Part shown: positions 48,364 through 62,700 of the stretch, in pieces
Layout: the number at the start of each line of letters is the position of its first letter
Position numbering within the stretch: position 1 is the stretch's first letter
NCBI RefSeq assembly: GCF_000189635.1
Contig: NW_002476396.1
Span: 142,734 to 206,733, forward strand
Reading direction: 5' to 3'
DNA: 64,000 nt
Source of the DNA: Tetrahymena thermophila SB210
Taxonomy: Eukaryota > Ciliophora > Oligohymenophorea > Hymenostomatida > Tetrahymenidae
The notes under the pieces: generated by a model
The model's input: only the letters and a program-made list of their open reading frames with translations
Told to the model about the DNA's origin: nothing
Database searches by the model: none
Translations under genes and position numbers: made by a program

Positions 48364-51300
48364 AAAAAAAAAATAAATAAATAAATGATATAATAGATTA
48401 AATTTTACGAAAAATTAGAAGAAGTAATTATTTATTTTTTTATCATTAGACTTTAAATCTATTCTTACTAATATAAAAAGTTTATAAGCTCTTCACTTGA
48501 ATCTCATTAGGTTCTCCATATTAATCTGCAGAGGTATATATAATTAATTTATAAATATTATTATTTTTAATATCTTCAATATATTTAACTTTCATTTTAT
48601 TTAAAAATTATTTTTCTAATAGAAATTATAACTTATATTCATAAATTCAATTTATTGATACAAATTAATTTTTTTATTATTTGATTTACTTTTCTTTTTC
48701 ATTTTAATTGTACTTGTGTTTTTTTTCTTTATCTTTCTTAATTTAACTGATTTTTTTATTTTCAATTTTACTTTTATTATTTATTTATTAATTAATTAAT
48801 TTCTTATTACTTCATATATTTTCTTCATTTTTTACTTCTAAATAACTCATTAATTTTATACATATTTATTTAAAGTTCCAATTAAATTAGTGATTAAGGT
48901 ATATAACGCTTAGGTTCTGCTTTAAAAAATTGCACTAACCTCTCAAATTTGACACTTGATCTTGAGTATAAGCAATTTATTTGTTTTGGATTGTGATATT
49001 TTTAGTTATAAAATAAATTTAAAACAATATAACTAACTAACTATTTTTAATTTATATTTTAGCTTTTCATTTGATTTACTCTTATTTTTAATTGTCTTTG
49101 TGTTTTTTTTATTCTACTTTTCTTAATTAAGTTAACTCACTCTTTTTTATTTTGAGCTTTTAATTTTATTATTTATCTATTAATTCCTGTTTTATTATTT
49201 CATATTATTTCTTCATTTTTTCCTTTGAAATAACAAATTAATTAATATTTATTTTTTCTTCAATATTAAAAAAGTGACAATTAAATTGGTGATTAAAGTG
49301 CATCAGACTTAGGTTTTGCATTAGCAAATTGCACTAATCTCACAAATTTGACACTTAATTTTCGGTAAAAACAGTTTATTTGTTTTGTTTGGATAGTGAT
49401 ATTTATTTATTTTTAGTTATAAAAATGAATTTAATACAAAATAACTCTTTTTAATTTATTGCTAGCTTTATCTTTGATTTACTATTCATTTTCTTTTTAA
49501 TTTTACTTGTCTTTTTTCTTTTCTTCTTCTATCTTTCTTAATTTATTTATTTAACTCACTTTTTTATTTTCAATATTTACTTTTATTATTTATTTATTTA
49601 TTAACGAATTTCTTATTATTTTATATTTGGCTTGATTTTTTCCTTCGAAATAACAATATATTGTTTTTTCAATATTTAAAAAGTGGAAATTAAATTGGCG
49701 ATTAAGGGGTATCAGGATTAGGCTCTGCTTTAGTAAATTGCATTAATCTCTCAAATTTGATACTTGGTTTTTAGTAAAAACAGTTTATTTGATTTGGATT
49801 ATGATAGTTTTCGTTATAAAAGTGATTTTAAAACAATATTGTTTATTAGCTATATATTTGATTTACTTTTCTTTTTCTTTTTTATTGTACTTTTGTTTTT
49901 TCTTTATATCTTTCTTAACTTAATTAATATTTTTTTTCTTCAATATTTTCTTTTATTTTTTGCTACAATTTTTATTTCTAAATAAATAAATAATTAATTA
50001 TATATTATTTCTCAATATTTAAAAAGATATAATCAAATTGGAGCAATTGGTGTATCAAGCTTAGGTTCTGCTTTAGCAAATTGCACTAATCTTTCAAATT
50101 TGACACTAAATGTTTGGTAAAAATAGTTTATTTGCTTTGAATTGTGATATTTTTACTATTAAAAATGAATTAACAATTTTAATCTTTTAAATTTGTTTAT
50201 TAGCTTTTTTTTGATTTCTTTTTATTATTAATTATATTGTGTTTTTTTCTTCTATCTATCTATCTTAATTTCATTCATTTGTTTATTTTCAATATTTGCT
50301 TTTATTATTTATTAATTAATTCATTCATTTGTATTATTTAATATTTTGCTTCATTTATTCCTTCTAAATAAATAACTATTTTTTTTTTTCAATATTTAAA
50401 AAGTGGAAATTAAATTGGTGACTAGGGTGCATCAGGCTTAGTCTCTGCTTTAGTAAATTGTGCTAAACTCTCAAATTTAACACTTGATCTTTAGTAAACA
50501 GTTTTTTTGTTTTAGATTGTGATATTTTTAGTTATAAAAATGGATTTAAAACAAATTAATTCTTTTTAATTTGAAAATTAACTTTTTATTTGATTTAGTT
50601 TTCTTTTTCTTTTAAAAGTAATTGTGTTTTATTCTTCATTCTATCTATCTTTCTTAACTTAATTCATATTTTTATTTTTAAAATTTGCTTTTATTATTTT
50701 TTATTAATTAATTAATATATTCCAAATTATTTAATATTTTGCTTCAATTTATTTTCCTTTCTAAATAACTAATTAATTATTTAAATATTATTTCTCAATA
50801 TTTAAAAAGATCTAATTAAATTGGAGCAATTGGTGCATCAGGCTTAGGTTCTGCTTTAGCAAATTACACTAATCTCTTAAATTTGGCACTTAATCTTTCG
50901 TAAAAATAGTTGATTTGCTTGATTGTTTTGGATTGTGATATGTTTCATAAAAAAAATGAATTTAAAAACAAAAAAGCATTTTTTAAATTTGTTTATTATC
51001 TTTAAATTAGATTTACTTTTATTTTCTTTTTAATTGTACTTGTTTTTTTTTTTGTTTCTATCTTTCTTAATTTATATATTTAACTCATTTTTTTATTTTC
51101 AAAATTTACTTTTATTATTTATTTATTTATTAATTTAATTCTTATAAAATCATATTTTTCCTTCTAAATAACTAATTAATGATTATTTTTTTCTTCTATA
51201 TATAAAAAGATTCAATGGTATTGGTGATTCAGGTGCATCAGACATAGGTTCTGCTTTAGGAAATTGCTGTAATCTCTTAAATTTGAAACTTGATCTTGGG

Positions 51301-53029
51301 TAAAAATAGTTAGTTTGTTTGTTTTGGATTGTGATATTTTTCATAAAAAAATGAATTAAAAAAAATAAATAAACTCTTTTTAATTTTTTTATGAGTTTAT
51401 ATTTGATTTACTTTTCTTTTTCTTTTTATTCTACTTGTGTTTATTTTCCTTCTTTCTTTCTATCCTTCTTAATTTAACTCATTTTTGTTTTTCAATATTT
51501 GCATTTATTATTTACTAATTTATTTCTTATTATTTAAATTTTACTTCATTTTTTACTTCTAAATAACTAATTAATTTTTTATTTTTTCTTTTATAATCAA
51601 AAAGGTCTAATGAAATTTGTGCAATTGGGGCATAGGGATTAGTTTCTGATTTAGCAAATTGCACTAATCTCTCAAATTTGACTCTTGATCTTGGGTAAAA
51701 CAGTTTATTTTTTTGTTTTGGATTGTGATATTTTTAGTTAAAACAATGAATTTAAAACGAAAAAACTATATTTAATTTGTTTATTAGGTTTATATTTGAT
51801 TTAATTTTCTTTTTCTTTTAAGCTAATTGTACATGTTTTTTTATTTCTTCTATCTTTCTTAATTTATTTAATTCATTTATTTTTTATTTTCAATATTTGC
51901 TTTTATTATTATCATTGTTTCCTTCTAAAGAACAAATAAATTAATTAATTTAATATTTTTTCTTCAATATTTAAAAAGATACAATGGTATTGGTGATTAA
52001 GGTGCTTCAGCCTTAAGTTCTTCTCTAGCTAATTGCACTAATCTCTCAAATTTGAGACTTGGCTTTTAGTAAAAACAGTTTATTTGTTTTGAATTGTGAT
52101 AAATATGAATTAAAAAAAATAAAACTAACTCTTGTACATTAACTTTTTATTTGGTTTAATTTTCTTTTTCTTTTTTGGTGTACTTGTAATTTTTCCCTTC
52201 TATCTTTCTTAATTTAATCTTTCTTAATTTAACTCATTTTTTTATTTTCGACATTTACTTTTATTAATAAATAATTGAATTTTTTCTTCATTTTTTCCTT
52301 CTAAAAAACTAATTTATTAAATTTTTTTCTTAAATATTTAAAAAGACAAAATTAAATTGGCGATTAAGGTGCATCAGACTTTGGCTCTGCTTTATCAAAT
52401 TGCAATAATCTCTCAAATCTGATACTTAATCTTCGGTAAAAATTATTTATTTATTTATTTTTTGCTTTTGTTTTTCTTTTTAATTGTACTTGTGTTTTTT
52501 TTCCCTTCTATATTTCTTAATTTAACTCACGTTTTGACTTTCAACATTTACTTTTACTATTTATTTATTAATTCATTTTTTATTATATCATATTATTTCT
52601 TCATTTTTTCCTTCTAAATAACAAATTAAATATTTATTTTATCTTCAATATTTAATAAGATTCAATGATATTGGTGAAACAGGTGCATCAGGCTTAGGTT
52701 CTGCTTTAGCAAATTTCTCTAATCTCTCAAATTGTTCACTTGATCTTCAGTTAAAACAGTTTATTTATTTATTTTAGATTGCAATATTTTAATTATTAAA
52801 TTTAATTTAAAACATTCTTTAAATATGTTTTTTAGCTTTTTATTTGATTTTTTTCCTTTTTTATAATTTCTAATGTTTTTTTAAAAATTTTATCCAATTT
52901 AATTTTTTTAAATCATTTATTTTAATTTATTATAAAAGTTTTAACTTAATCAAAGAATCATAAAAATTGAAAGTAAAAAGCAAGTATCTTAAATCAAAAA
53001 GATTAGTTGTCTTTAAAATAAATATCTGA
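48364..53029 (+). CDS. LRR gene D: 11 single-repeat exons, possible 5' nonsense
   Basis: This is a close paralogue of C. The upstream exon ends at 48423 (NKQMIQQIKFYEKLEE, then GTAATT). The leader exon is 48481-48533 (FISSSLESHQVLHINLQR). Eleven LRR exons, each 90 nt, lie at 48876-48965, 49275-49364, 49684-49773, 50027-50116, 50404-50493, 50810-50899, 51210-51299, 51605-51694, 51979-52068, 52346-52435 and 52660-52749. The terminal exon is 52981-53029 (KYLKSKRLVVFKINI, TGA 53027-53029). Splice phases are all 2. In the frame of the upstream exon a TGA lies at 48361-48363 where C has TAA (Gln) at the aligned place, so either the exon begins after it or D is disabled at its 5' end. The last LRR exon uses a GTTAAA donor instead of the usual GTAAAA. 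Confidence 0.7.
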
Positions 53030-54480
53030 TGGTGATAGACAATTAATTGGTGAAAAAAGATCAATAAATCTAAAAGATATATTTGAATAATATTTACAAA
53101 ATAATATGTATGTATGTATGTTTTATTTTATAATTTTTAAATAATAAAATTCAATAAAAAATTATTAATTTTTTAGGCTAGTGAAATAAATAAATATTAT
53201 TTATTTATTGTTTTGTGAATTTTTTTACTTGTAAGACGAGAGCACAATTTTAAGGCTTAACCTAATTCTTTTACACCCACACATCCCAGATCGATTACCA
53301 ATCTAATTAATTATTACTTTTCAGAAATTATGATTAATAATAAATGAATGCAAAAGAGTAAAAAATATCAAATAATAATAAATAATTTATAATAATGAGA
53401 TTTAAATAAATATTTAGAGTTAATTTGAATAGGCTTTTCTAATTAAAATTTAATTAAAATAAACAAATTTATGTAATTATTTATTGAATCCCTAAAAAAA
53501 ATAATCTTAAGCAGCTCAAAAAAAAATAGAAAACTCCTTAACTTGTCAGCGAGCAAGATTCAAAAATAAATATAAAAAAATGGTTATTTAATAATAAGTA
53601 TTTATAAATGTATGTATAAATTGGATAAAAACATTATCTATCTTAAGTTAAAAATCAATTAAATAATTTAAAAAATATACCAAAAAAAAAAACTAAAAAT
53701 GTAAATTTTAATTGATTTAATTGCTTTTTGATTATCTTATTATTTAATTCAAAATTGTTTGTTTTTCAAATAAGAGAGATAGAGCAAGCTAAATTATGAA
53801 AAGCCCTCTGCATCAATATTAATTATTAAATAATTTTATTTATTTAATTCAATAAATTTGTTGAAAAAAAAAAGAATATTATATAATCATTTATTTGATA
53901 AATAATAGGATATTAGTAAATATAGTTAGTAAGTTAATTGATTTAAATGTGTAAATTCAAAAATTATTTAAAAAGACAGATAGATAAGCAAGCATATTTT
54001 TATCAGAAATCAACCAAGAAAATAAAATCATTTTTTATAAAATCAAACTAAATATTTTTACGAAAGGTTGAGTCTTTTAATCAAGTAGTAATATATTTAT
54101 ATTTTTAATAATAAAATAGATAGAATAAAAATATTATTTTTAATTAAATTTAATGTAAAATTAATTATATTGGTTTAGTATTGAAAGAAATGAAAATCAA
54201 TCTTTTGAATTAAGTAAGAATACATACCTACCTACCTATTAATAATTTAAATCTAAGTAATAACTTTTTTAATAATAAAAAATAAAGAAAATCAAATTGT
54301 AATATTTAAAATTAAATAAAATTTAAATTTGTTTAATATTGAAAGAAAGGATATGTACGAATTCAATCTTTTGGGTTTGATGAATACATACATATTAATT
54401 AATCAAACCTAAGATATTTCATATTTATTTCATTATAAAAAGATTCAGTTTATGAATAAAAAATATTACCATATTTTCTA
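53030..54480. other. Intergenic region and 5' flank of LRR gene E
   Basis: From about 53537 this is the start of the 5.3-kb unit repeated at about 58847. The repeat includes an ACCTACCTACC tract (54226-54236), partly retained at 59532-59540. No gene is identified between the D terminal exon and the E upstream exon. It presumably contains E's promoter. Confidence 0.45.
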
Positions 54481-57400
54481 TATTTTTAACTCAGAAATGA
54501 TCAGGCCAGTTTTAGTTTTAATTTATGCCCAACTGTATTTAAATTATCTAATTAAAAGTTTGATTTTTATATTAAATATCAGAGTACATACATTATATTT
54601 GATATTCATAAAATGGATAGTTAAATTTCAAAAAATAAAAAAAATATGAATTAGAAAAAAATCAACAAAAAGCTACAAAAAGTAAATAAAATAATTTATT
54701 TATTTAATGTTTTATAAAAGTTTTTTTATATAAAGTTTTTAGATTCTAAACTAAACTCTCACAAAAGTCTTCGCTTTTATCTTAAGTAATATTTTATTTC
54801 TTATTTTATTATATCTTAAATCAATTTAAATACTAATTTATTATGGAATAAAAATAGCTTTTTAATTTTTTTTAATTTCTAATTCTTTAATAATTTTTTT
54901 CATAAAATTTTCTTTTTTTATTTTTGAATAATTACTAAATTTGTTTTCTATTATAAAAAATAAGCATTTTTTACAAAAATTCTTAATAAATTAATAACTT
55001 TTAAGTTTTTATAAATATCTTAACATGCATATAATTATTATATTCTTTATTTAATAAAAGGGAAAATCAAATCAGCGATAAAGGGGCTTCAGGATTAGGT
55101 GCTTATTTAGGTAACTGCCAAAGCGTTTAAGCATTAAATCTTAATATGAGGTAGATAAATAGATATATTGATAGATATATTTTTTTAATAAAAAAAAGAT
55201 AAAGAAAAATTTAAAATAAGTTTAATTAATATCTAAAAGCTATAAAAATTATTTTATAATACAAATTAATATATTTATTTTTTACTTTTACTTATATAGT
55301 AAAACTATTTAATAGTTTAATATATAATTTAAAATATTTAAAAGGCATAATCTCATTAATGTTTAGAAATTTTCAGACTTATGTGTTGCTTTTACAAAAT
55401 GCCAAAAACTAGAAAAATTAATTCTTAGCCTGAAGTAAGATGTTTATAAAAATTTATTTTCTATTCTAATTTCTTTTATTTATTTATTTTTCATGATTAA
55501 AATAAATTTATTTGAAAATCTTAAAGCTATTTTTTTCACAAATTATTTGAATGATTTATTTATTTATCGAACTATTTATTAAAATAAAATATTTTTATAT
55601 TTTAATTTCTTTTCTTTATAATTAATATTTTTAAAGACATAATAATTTAGGTGATTAAGGAGGATTAGAATTAGGTTGTGCTTTAGCAGACTTCTAAAAT
55701 CTTTCTTCTTTATCTCTAAAGTTTGGGTAAATAATTAATTTTATCTTTGTATTATAAATCTTTTTTCTTGTTTCCCTTTTTATCAATAAAAAATCTAAAA
55801 TAAGGAAAAATTTATGTTATTTTATGAAAATTATTCAAAAAAAAAAATTATTATAAAATAATAAATAGGTATTTAGATAAAATGAATGTTCGAGTATACA
55901 AATCAGATTTTGATAATCCTCAAAAAAATGAACAAAATAGTTCTTCTACATTCAATCTTTAGTAAATATTTGATTGTTAGAAATCATTTAATTTATTCCT
56001 ACAATGTTATTTAATTTAGATTTAAAATATTTCTTCATTTTACTTATTTATTTTGTAAAAATTATTAATTCATTTAAATTTAATAGAAATAATTAGCTTG
56101 GATAAAAGGATCTAATTAAATTATTTTAAGGACTAACCCTATGCAAAAATCTATCTAATCTAAAGCTTGAGCTTATGTAAAATATTTTACCATTTATTTT
56201 AATGATAAAATAAATATACTTATAAATGTCTCATTAATATAAAGAACCTCATTGATAATGAAAAATTAAATTCATTCACTCAATAAATTATCAATTTATC
56301 TTTTGATTTTTTATTAAATCTTACAACAATTTATTTATTTAATTATTACTTAGATCTTTGCAAAAGTAAAAAAAAATTAAACTATATCATTAAATTAAAC
56401 AAATAAATACTTAATGATATTCAACAGTAGTTAAAAATAAATAATGATAAGTCTATTTTAAAAATGCTTAAAATAAAAATAGGGAAAATTAAATAAGTAA
56501 TGAAGGAGTTTTAGGCTTAGTTTCACTTTTATCAAGCATGAAAAATCTGTCATTTTTATCTCTTAACCTAGGGTAAAATTAATATTTTTTATACTTTCTT
56601 TTTAGTGTTTGTAATATATTTATTCTTAATGATATAAAAATTATTTTGAATATATCGAAAGGTTCAACACGAGTAAATTATATTACTAAGATGAAGAATG
56701 CATTCTAAATTAAATTCTGGCTAAATGTGCTGAGATCTAATAATTAAAACTCAAACTTGAGTAATTAATTATAATTTAATTTACAAAAATATAAACACAT
56801 ACAAACATACATACATACATACATACATACATAAATAGATGCTTTTATTTAACAAAAAATTTAAAAAAAGGATTTCATAATAAATTAAAATTTTTATTAT
56901 AAAAGATATAACTAAATCAGCTCTTCAGATGTCATAGGCTTAGGCAATACCTTCTAAAAATGTAGCAATCTTTCAGTTTTAGCACTTGACATGAGGTATA
57001 AATAAAAATTAATTAATTTTAAAATAAATACAAAATAAAGTTAATTCCTTTTTGTTAATTATTATATGATATCTTATTTAACAAAAAACATTAAAAATAA
57101 AATAAAACAATTTATTTTTAATAATTTTCAAAATTAGAAACAAAAAAAATAAATTAAATTAAATGAAATATTTAACTAAAAAGGGAAAATAAAATGAGTA
57201 AAGAAGGAATGCTTAGATTTTTTTCAACTTTAACAAAATGTAAAAACCTTAAAAAATTAACACTTATGCTTGGGTAAAGAAAATAATTTTATTTAATTAT
57301 TAATTATTTTAATCATACAGATTTTATTTAAAGAAATTTATTATTTCTTCTTTCTTAGATTAATTGAAAATAGCATAATAAATATGCTAGGAAATTTAAA

Positions 57401-58683
57401 TAATCAAATGATTATTTTATCTTTTTCTTTAGAATGATTGAGTAATTAATTATGTTTATTTATATATAAAATTCTCATAATTAATCAAAGATTCAAAAGA
57501 TATCGATATATCTATCTATCTATCCATCCATTTATCTAATAATTTTAGTTCCAATTAAACAAATTTTTATTGTTTTTTATTTAACCTATTTTCCTTAGAA
57601 GTGTCTATCTGTCTCACCCTAAAAAAATTTTATTTGCCATAAATTCCCCAAATATTAAGATATTTTCGAGATCGATGGGGTTGAGGGACATTTCTATGTG
57701 AAAAAAGGTATATATATATATCATCCATATTATAAATCAACTGAAAAATAAAGATTAATTAATTAATTAAAAAAAAGGTTTCTTGGAATCGATGATCAGG
57801 ACATACAAGCTTTGTGCCCTACTTTAGAAAATTTAAATAAGATTTAAACTTTGATTCTAGATTTCTAGTAAATAAATAAATTTATTTTACTTAAACTAAA
57901 TATATTAAGTGAAAATAAATATGATTTATTGTCTTGTTTGTTTGTCTTTCTTTTTGAATCAACTTAACTTTTAATTAATTAACTAATTTTAAAACAAAAA
58001 AAGTTGATATAACTTTAATTAATTTATTTTTTCTATTTAATAAAACTAAAAGATGGAATAAGATTGGTAATTAAGGTACCTTTTTGTTAAGTTCTACTTT
58101 AGCTAAATGTGCTAAGCTCTAAAATTTAACTGTGATTCTTAGGTAATTATTGATTTTTTTTTCATTTTTGTATATAAAAATTAAATGAATTAATTTGTAT
58201 TTATTTGGTCTGTCATTTGATTAATTTATTATATTATATTTTATTTTAATATATTATAAATTTGATTCTATTTATGATAATATATAAATAATTATTTAAT
58301 AATAGATATAATAGTATTAAAAATGATGTCATATCTAATTTTTTTAGTAACCTATCTGAGTTAAAATATCTCAATTTTTTCAAGATTGAAGGCTTGTAAT
58401 TAGATCTATCTATATTCTTTATTAGCTTTATTTATTTATTTAAAAATTAATTCTTCAAATTAATTTTTTTCAAAGAAAAAGTTTTTAAAAATTATTTTTT
58501 ATTTAAGTTAATAAAATATATAGAGATTATGAATGAATTAAATTTTGATTGAATTTTATTTTTTATATTAAATAAACTCTAAGGTTTTTTAAATATTAAC
58601 TTACTTTTAAAATTAGTTATAGTTTTCGTCCAATCTTTTTAAAGAGGAAGTTAATGAGGCTATTGAAGATTATTATTAACTGA
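54481..58683 (+). CDS. LRR gene E: 11 single-repeat exons, 5' end unresolved
   Basis: The upstream exon ends at 54681 (...MNQKKINKKLQK, then GTAAAT). The leader exon is 54736-54785 (FLDSKLNSHKSLRFYLK), clearly related to C's. LRR exons are 55061-55150, 55345-55434, 55637-55726, 55869-55961 (93 nt), 56087-56176, 56483-56572, 56906-56995, 57184-57273, 57778-57867, 58053-58142 (90 nt except as noted) and 58315-58395 (81 nt). The terminal exon is 58647-58683 (KLMRLLKIIIN, TGA at the end). LRR units are more diverged than in A-D: for example NQISDKGASGLGAYLGNC and NNQLGQKDLIKLFQGLTLCK. The fourth exon keeps frame and phase but has lost most LRR leucines. An open frame (including ASFSFNLCPTVFKL) precedes the upstream exon; the ATG is not assigned. 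An alternative frame runs on past the terminal exon (EVNEAIEDYYQLK), so the 3' end carries some doubt. Confidence 0.7.
56256..56417. repeat. 156-bp segment present in E intron, absent in F, flanked by TAATGA
   Basis: TAATGA at 56256-56261 and 56412-56417 bracket sequence missing at the equivalent place in F (about 61550), where one TAATGA remains. Either F lost it by recombination between the 6-bp repeats, or E gained an insertion with target duplication. No inverted termini are visible. Confidence 0.6.
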
Positions 58684-59779
58684 AAATAATAAATTACAAA
58701 GAAGGAGCAAAACAAACAATTTGGTTGTTTAAGAAAATATAAAATATTAAATACACAAAATTAAATATCTATTATGTTTGTAATATAATAATCACAAAAA
58801 CCTTTTATTTATGAATTTTAAATTATTTTATTATTTTTGCTACTTAACTGGTCAGCAAGCAAGAGTCAAAAAAAATGTAACAAAATGATTATTTAATAAT
58901 AAGGTATATATCTATAACTTGGATAAAAAACATTATCTTAAGTTAAAAATTAATTAAATAATTTAATAAATAAGCCAAAAAAAAAACTAAAAATGTAAAT
59001 TTTAATTGATTTAATTGCTTTTTGATTATCCTATTATAAAATTCAAAATTGCTACCCAAGGTTGTTTGTTTTTCAAATAAGAAAGATAGAGCGAGCTAAA
59101 TTATGAAAAGCTCTCTTCATCAATATTAATTATTCAATCATTTAATTTATTTAATTCAATATATTTGTTGAAAAAAAAAGAATATTATATAATCACTTAT
59201 TTGATTAATAATAGGATATTAGTAAATATATAATTTAAAACAGTTAGTTAATTGATTTAAATGTGTAAATTCAAAAATTATTTAAAAAAACAGACAGCTA
59301 AGCAAGTATATTTTTATCAGAAACCAACAAAGAAAATAAAATCGTATTTTATGAAGCCAAACTAAATATTTTTACGAAAGGTTGAGTCTTTTAATTAAGT
59401 AGTAATATATATATATATTTTTAATAATCAAATAGATAATATAAAAAATCATTTTTTATTAAATTAAAATTAATAATATTGGTTTAGTATTGAAAGAAAT
59501 GAAAATAAATCTTTTAAATTAAGTAACAATACCTACCTACCCACTTATTAATAATTTAAATCTAAGTAATAACTTTTTTAATAAAAAAAATAAAGAAAAT
59601 CAAAATGTAATATATATAATTAAATTAAATTAAATTTGTTTAATACTGAAAGAAAGGATATATATGAATTCAATCTTTTGGGTTTGATGAATACATACAT
59701 ATTAATCAATCAAACCTAAGATATTTCATTTTTATTTTATTATAAAAAGATTCAGTTTATGAAAAAAAAAATTACCTTA

Positions 59780-62700
59780 TTTTCTATATTTTTAATCAGA
59801 AACGATCAGGCCAATTTTAGTTTTAATTTATGCCCAAGTATTTAAATTATCTAATTAAAAATTTGATTTTTATATTAAATATCAGAGTACATACATTATA
59901 TTTGATATTCATAAAATAAATGGATAGTTAAATTTCAAAAAATAAAAAAAATATGAATTAGAAAAAAATCAACAAAAAGCTATAAAGAGTAAATAAAATA
60001 ATTTATTTATTTAATGTTTTAAAAATTTTTTTTTATATTAAGTTTTTAAATTCTGAACTAAACTCTCACAAAAGTCTTCGCTTTTATCTTAAGTAATATT
60101 TTGTTTCTTATTTTATTATATCTTAAATCAATTTAAATACTAATTAAATATGGAATAAAAATAGCTTTTGAAATAAGATATTAATTTTTTTAAATTGTTA
60201 ATTTTTTAATCATTTTTTTCATTTAATTATCTTTTTTTATTTTTGAATAATTACTAAATTTGTTTTCTATTATAAAAAATAAGCATTTTTTACAAAAATT
60301 CTTAATAAATTAATAACTTTTGAGTTTTTATAAATGACTTAACATGCATGTAATTATTATATTCTTTATTTAATAAAAGGGAAAATCAAATCGGCGATAA
60401 AGGAGCTTCAGGATTAGGTGCTTATTTAGGAAAATGTCAAAGTGTTTAAGCATTAAATCTTAATATGAGGTAGATAAATAGATAGAAAGATAGATATTTT
60501 TTTAATAAAAAACATATAAAGAAAAACTTAAAACAAGTTAAATTAATAACCAAAAGCTATAAAAATTATTTTATTATACAAATTAATGCTTTTATTTTTT
60601 ACTTTTACTTTTACAGTAAAATTATTTAATAATAGTTTAATATAATATTTAAAAGACATAATCTCATTAATGTTTAGAAATTTTCAGACTTATGTGTTGC
60701 TTTTACAAAATGCGAAAAACTAGAAAAATTAATTCTTAGCCTGAAGTAAGATGTTTATAAAAATTTATTCTCTATTCTAATTTCTTTTATTTATTTATTT
60801 ATTTATTTATTTTTCATTATTAAAATAATTAATTTATTTGAAAATCTTAAAGCTATTTTTTTTATAAATTATTTGAATGATTTATTGATTTATCGAACTA
60901 TTTATTAAAATAAAATCTTTTTTATTTTTTAATTTCTTTTCATAATAATTAATATTTTTAAAGACACAATAATTTAGGTGATTAAGGAGGATTTGAATTA
61001 GGTTGTGCTTTAGCAGACTTCTAAAATCTTTCTTCTTTATCTCTAAAGTTTGGGTAAATAATAAATCTTTTTGCTTATTTCCCTTTTTATCAATAAAAAA
61101 TTTAACAAAAGGAAAATTTTTTGTTAATTGTATGTAAATTATTCAAAAAACTAAATTAATATAAAATAATAAATAGGTATTAAGAGAAATTGTTTGTTCG
61201 ATTATACTAATCAGATTTTGATAATCCTCAAAAAAGTGAACGAAATAGTGCTACTACATTCAATCTTTAGTAATATTTGATTGATAGAAATCATTTAATT
61301 AAAATCCTACAATGTTATTTTATTTAGATTTAAAATATTTGTTCATTTTACTTATTTATTTTGTAAAAATTATTAATTGATTTTAATTTAATAGAAACAA
61401 TTAGCTTGGATAAAAGGATCTAATTAAATTATTTTAAGGACTAACCCTATGCAAAAATCTATCTAATCTAAAGCTTGAGCTTATGTAAAATATTTTAATA
61501 AAATAATTATACTTACAAATGTCTCATTAATATAAAGAAACTCATTTATAATGATATTCAACATTATTTAAAAATAAATAATGATAAGTCTATTTTAAAA
61601 ATGTTTAAAATAAAAAATAGGGAAAATAAAATAAGTAATGAAGGAGTTTTAGGCTTAGTTTCGCTTTTATCAAGCATGAAAAATCTGTCATTTTTATCTG
61701 TTAATCTAGGGTAAAATAAATATTTTTTATACTTTCTTTATAGTGTTTGTAATATATTGATTCTTAATGATATAAAAATTATTTTTAATATATCTAAAGG
61801 TTCAACACGATTAAATTACTGTAGATACTCAATAATTAAGGCCTACCTTAATTAAGGCCGATTTTTTGGAAAAAAAAACTTTTTGGCCAAATTTTCAGTT
61901 TTTAAAATTAAAATCTATCGGCCTTAATTAATGAGTATCTACAGTATATCACTAAGATGAAGAATGCATTCTAAATTAAATTCTGGCTAAATGTGCAGAT
62001 ATCTAATAATTAAAACTCAAACTCGAGTAATTAATTATAATTTAATTTACAAAAATATAAACACATACATACATGCATGCTCTTATTTAACAAGAAAAGT
62101 TAAAAAAAGGATTTCATAATAAATTAAAATTTTTATTATAAAAGATATAATTAAATCAGCTCTTCAGATGTCATAGGCTTAGGCAACACCTTCTAAAAAT
62201 GTAGTAATCTTTCAGTTTTAGCACTTGATATGAGGTATAAATAAAAATTAATTAACTAATTAGTTTTAAAATAAATACAAAACAAAATTAATTCCTTTTT
62301 GATAATTATTATATGATATCTTATTTAATAAATAAAATTAAAAAAAATAAAATAAAACAATTTATTTTTTATAATTTTCAAAATTAGAAGAAAAAAAATA
62401 AATTAAATTAAATATTAAACTAAAAAGGGAAAATAAAATGAGTAAAGAAGGAATGCTTAGATTTTTTTCAACTTTAACAAAATGCAAAAACCTTAAAAAA
62501 TTAACACTTATGCTTGGGTAAAGAAAGCAATTTTATTTAATTTTTAATTATTTTAATCATGCAGATTTATTTAAAGAAATTTATTATTTCTTCTATCTTA
62601 GATTAATTGAAAATAGTAAAATAATTTGAACATTTTTTTTAACAAATACTAATTATTTAGTTTAAAGCTATGAAATTTAAAAAGTCTATACTTAAATAAA

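Noticed and set aside
58647-58845. Longer reading frame running past the E terminal exon (EVNEAIEDYYQLK...)
   Set aside because: It requires a different splice phase from all other LRR exons; the phase-2 reading gives a short last exon ending in TGA like those of A-D. Part of it is kept in F, so it remains an alternative.
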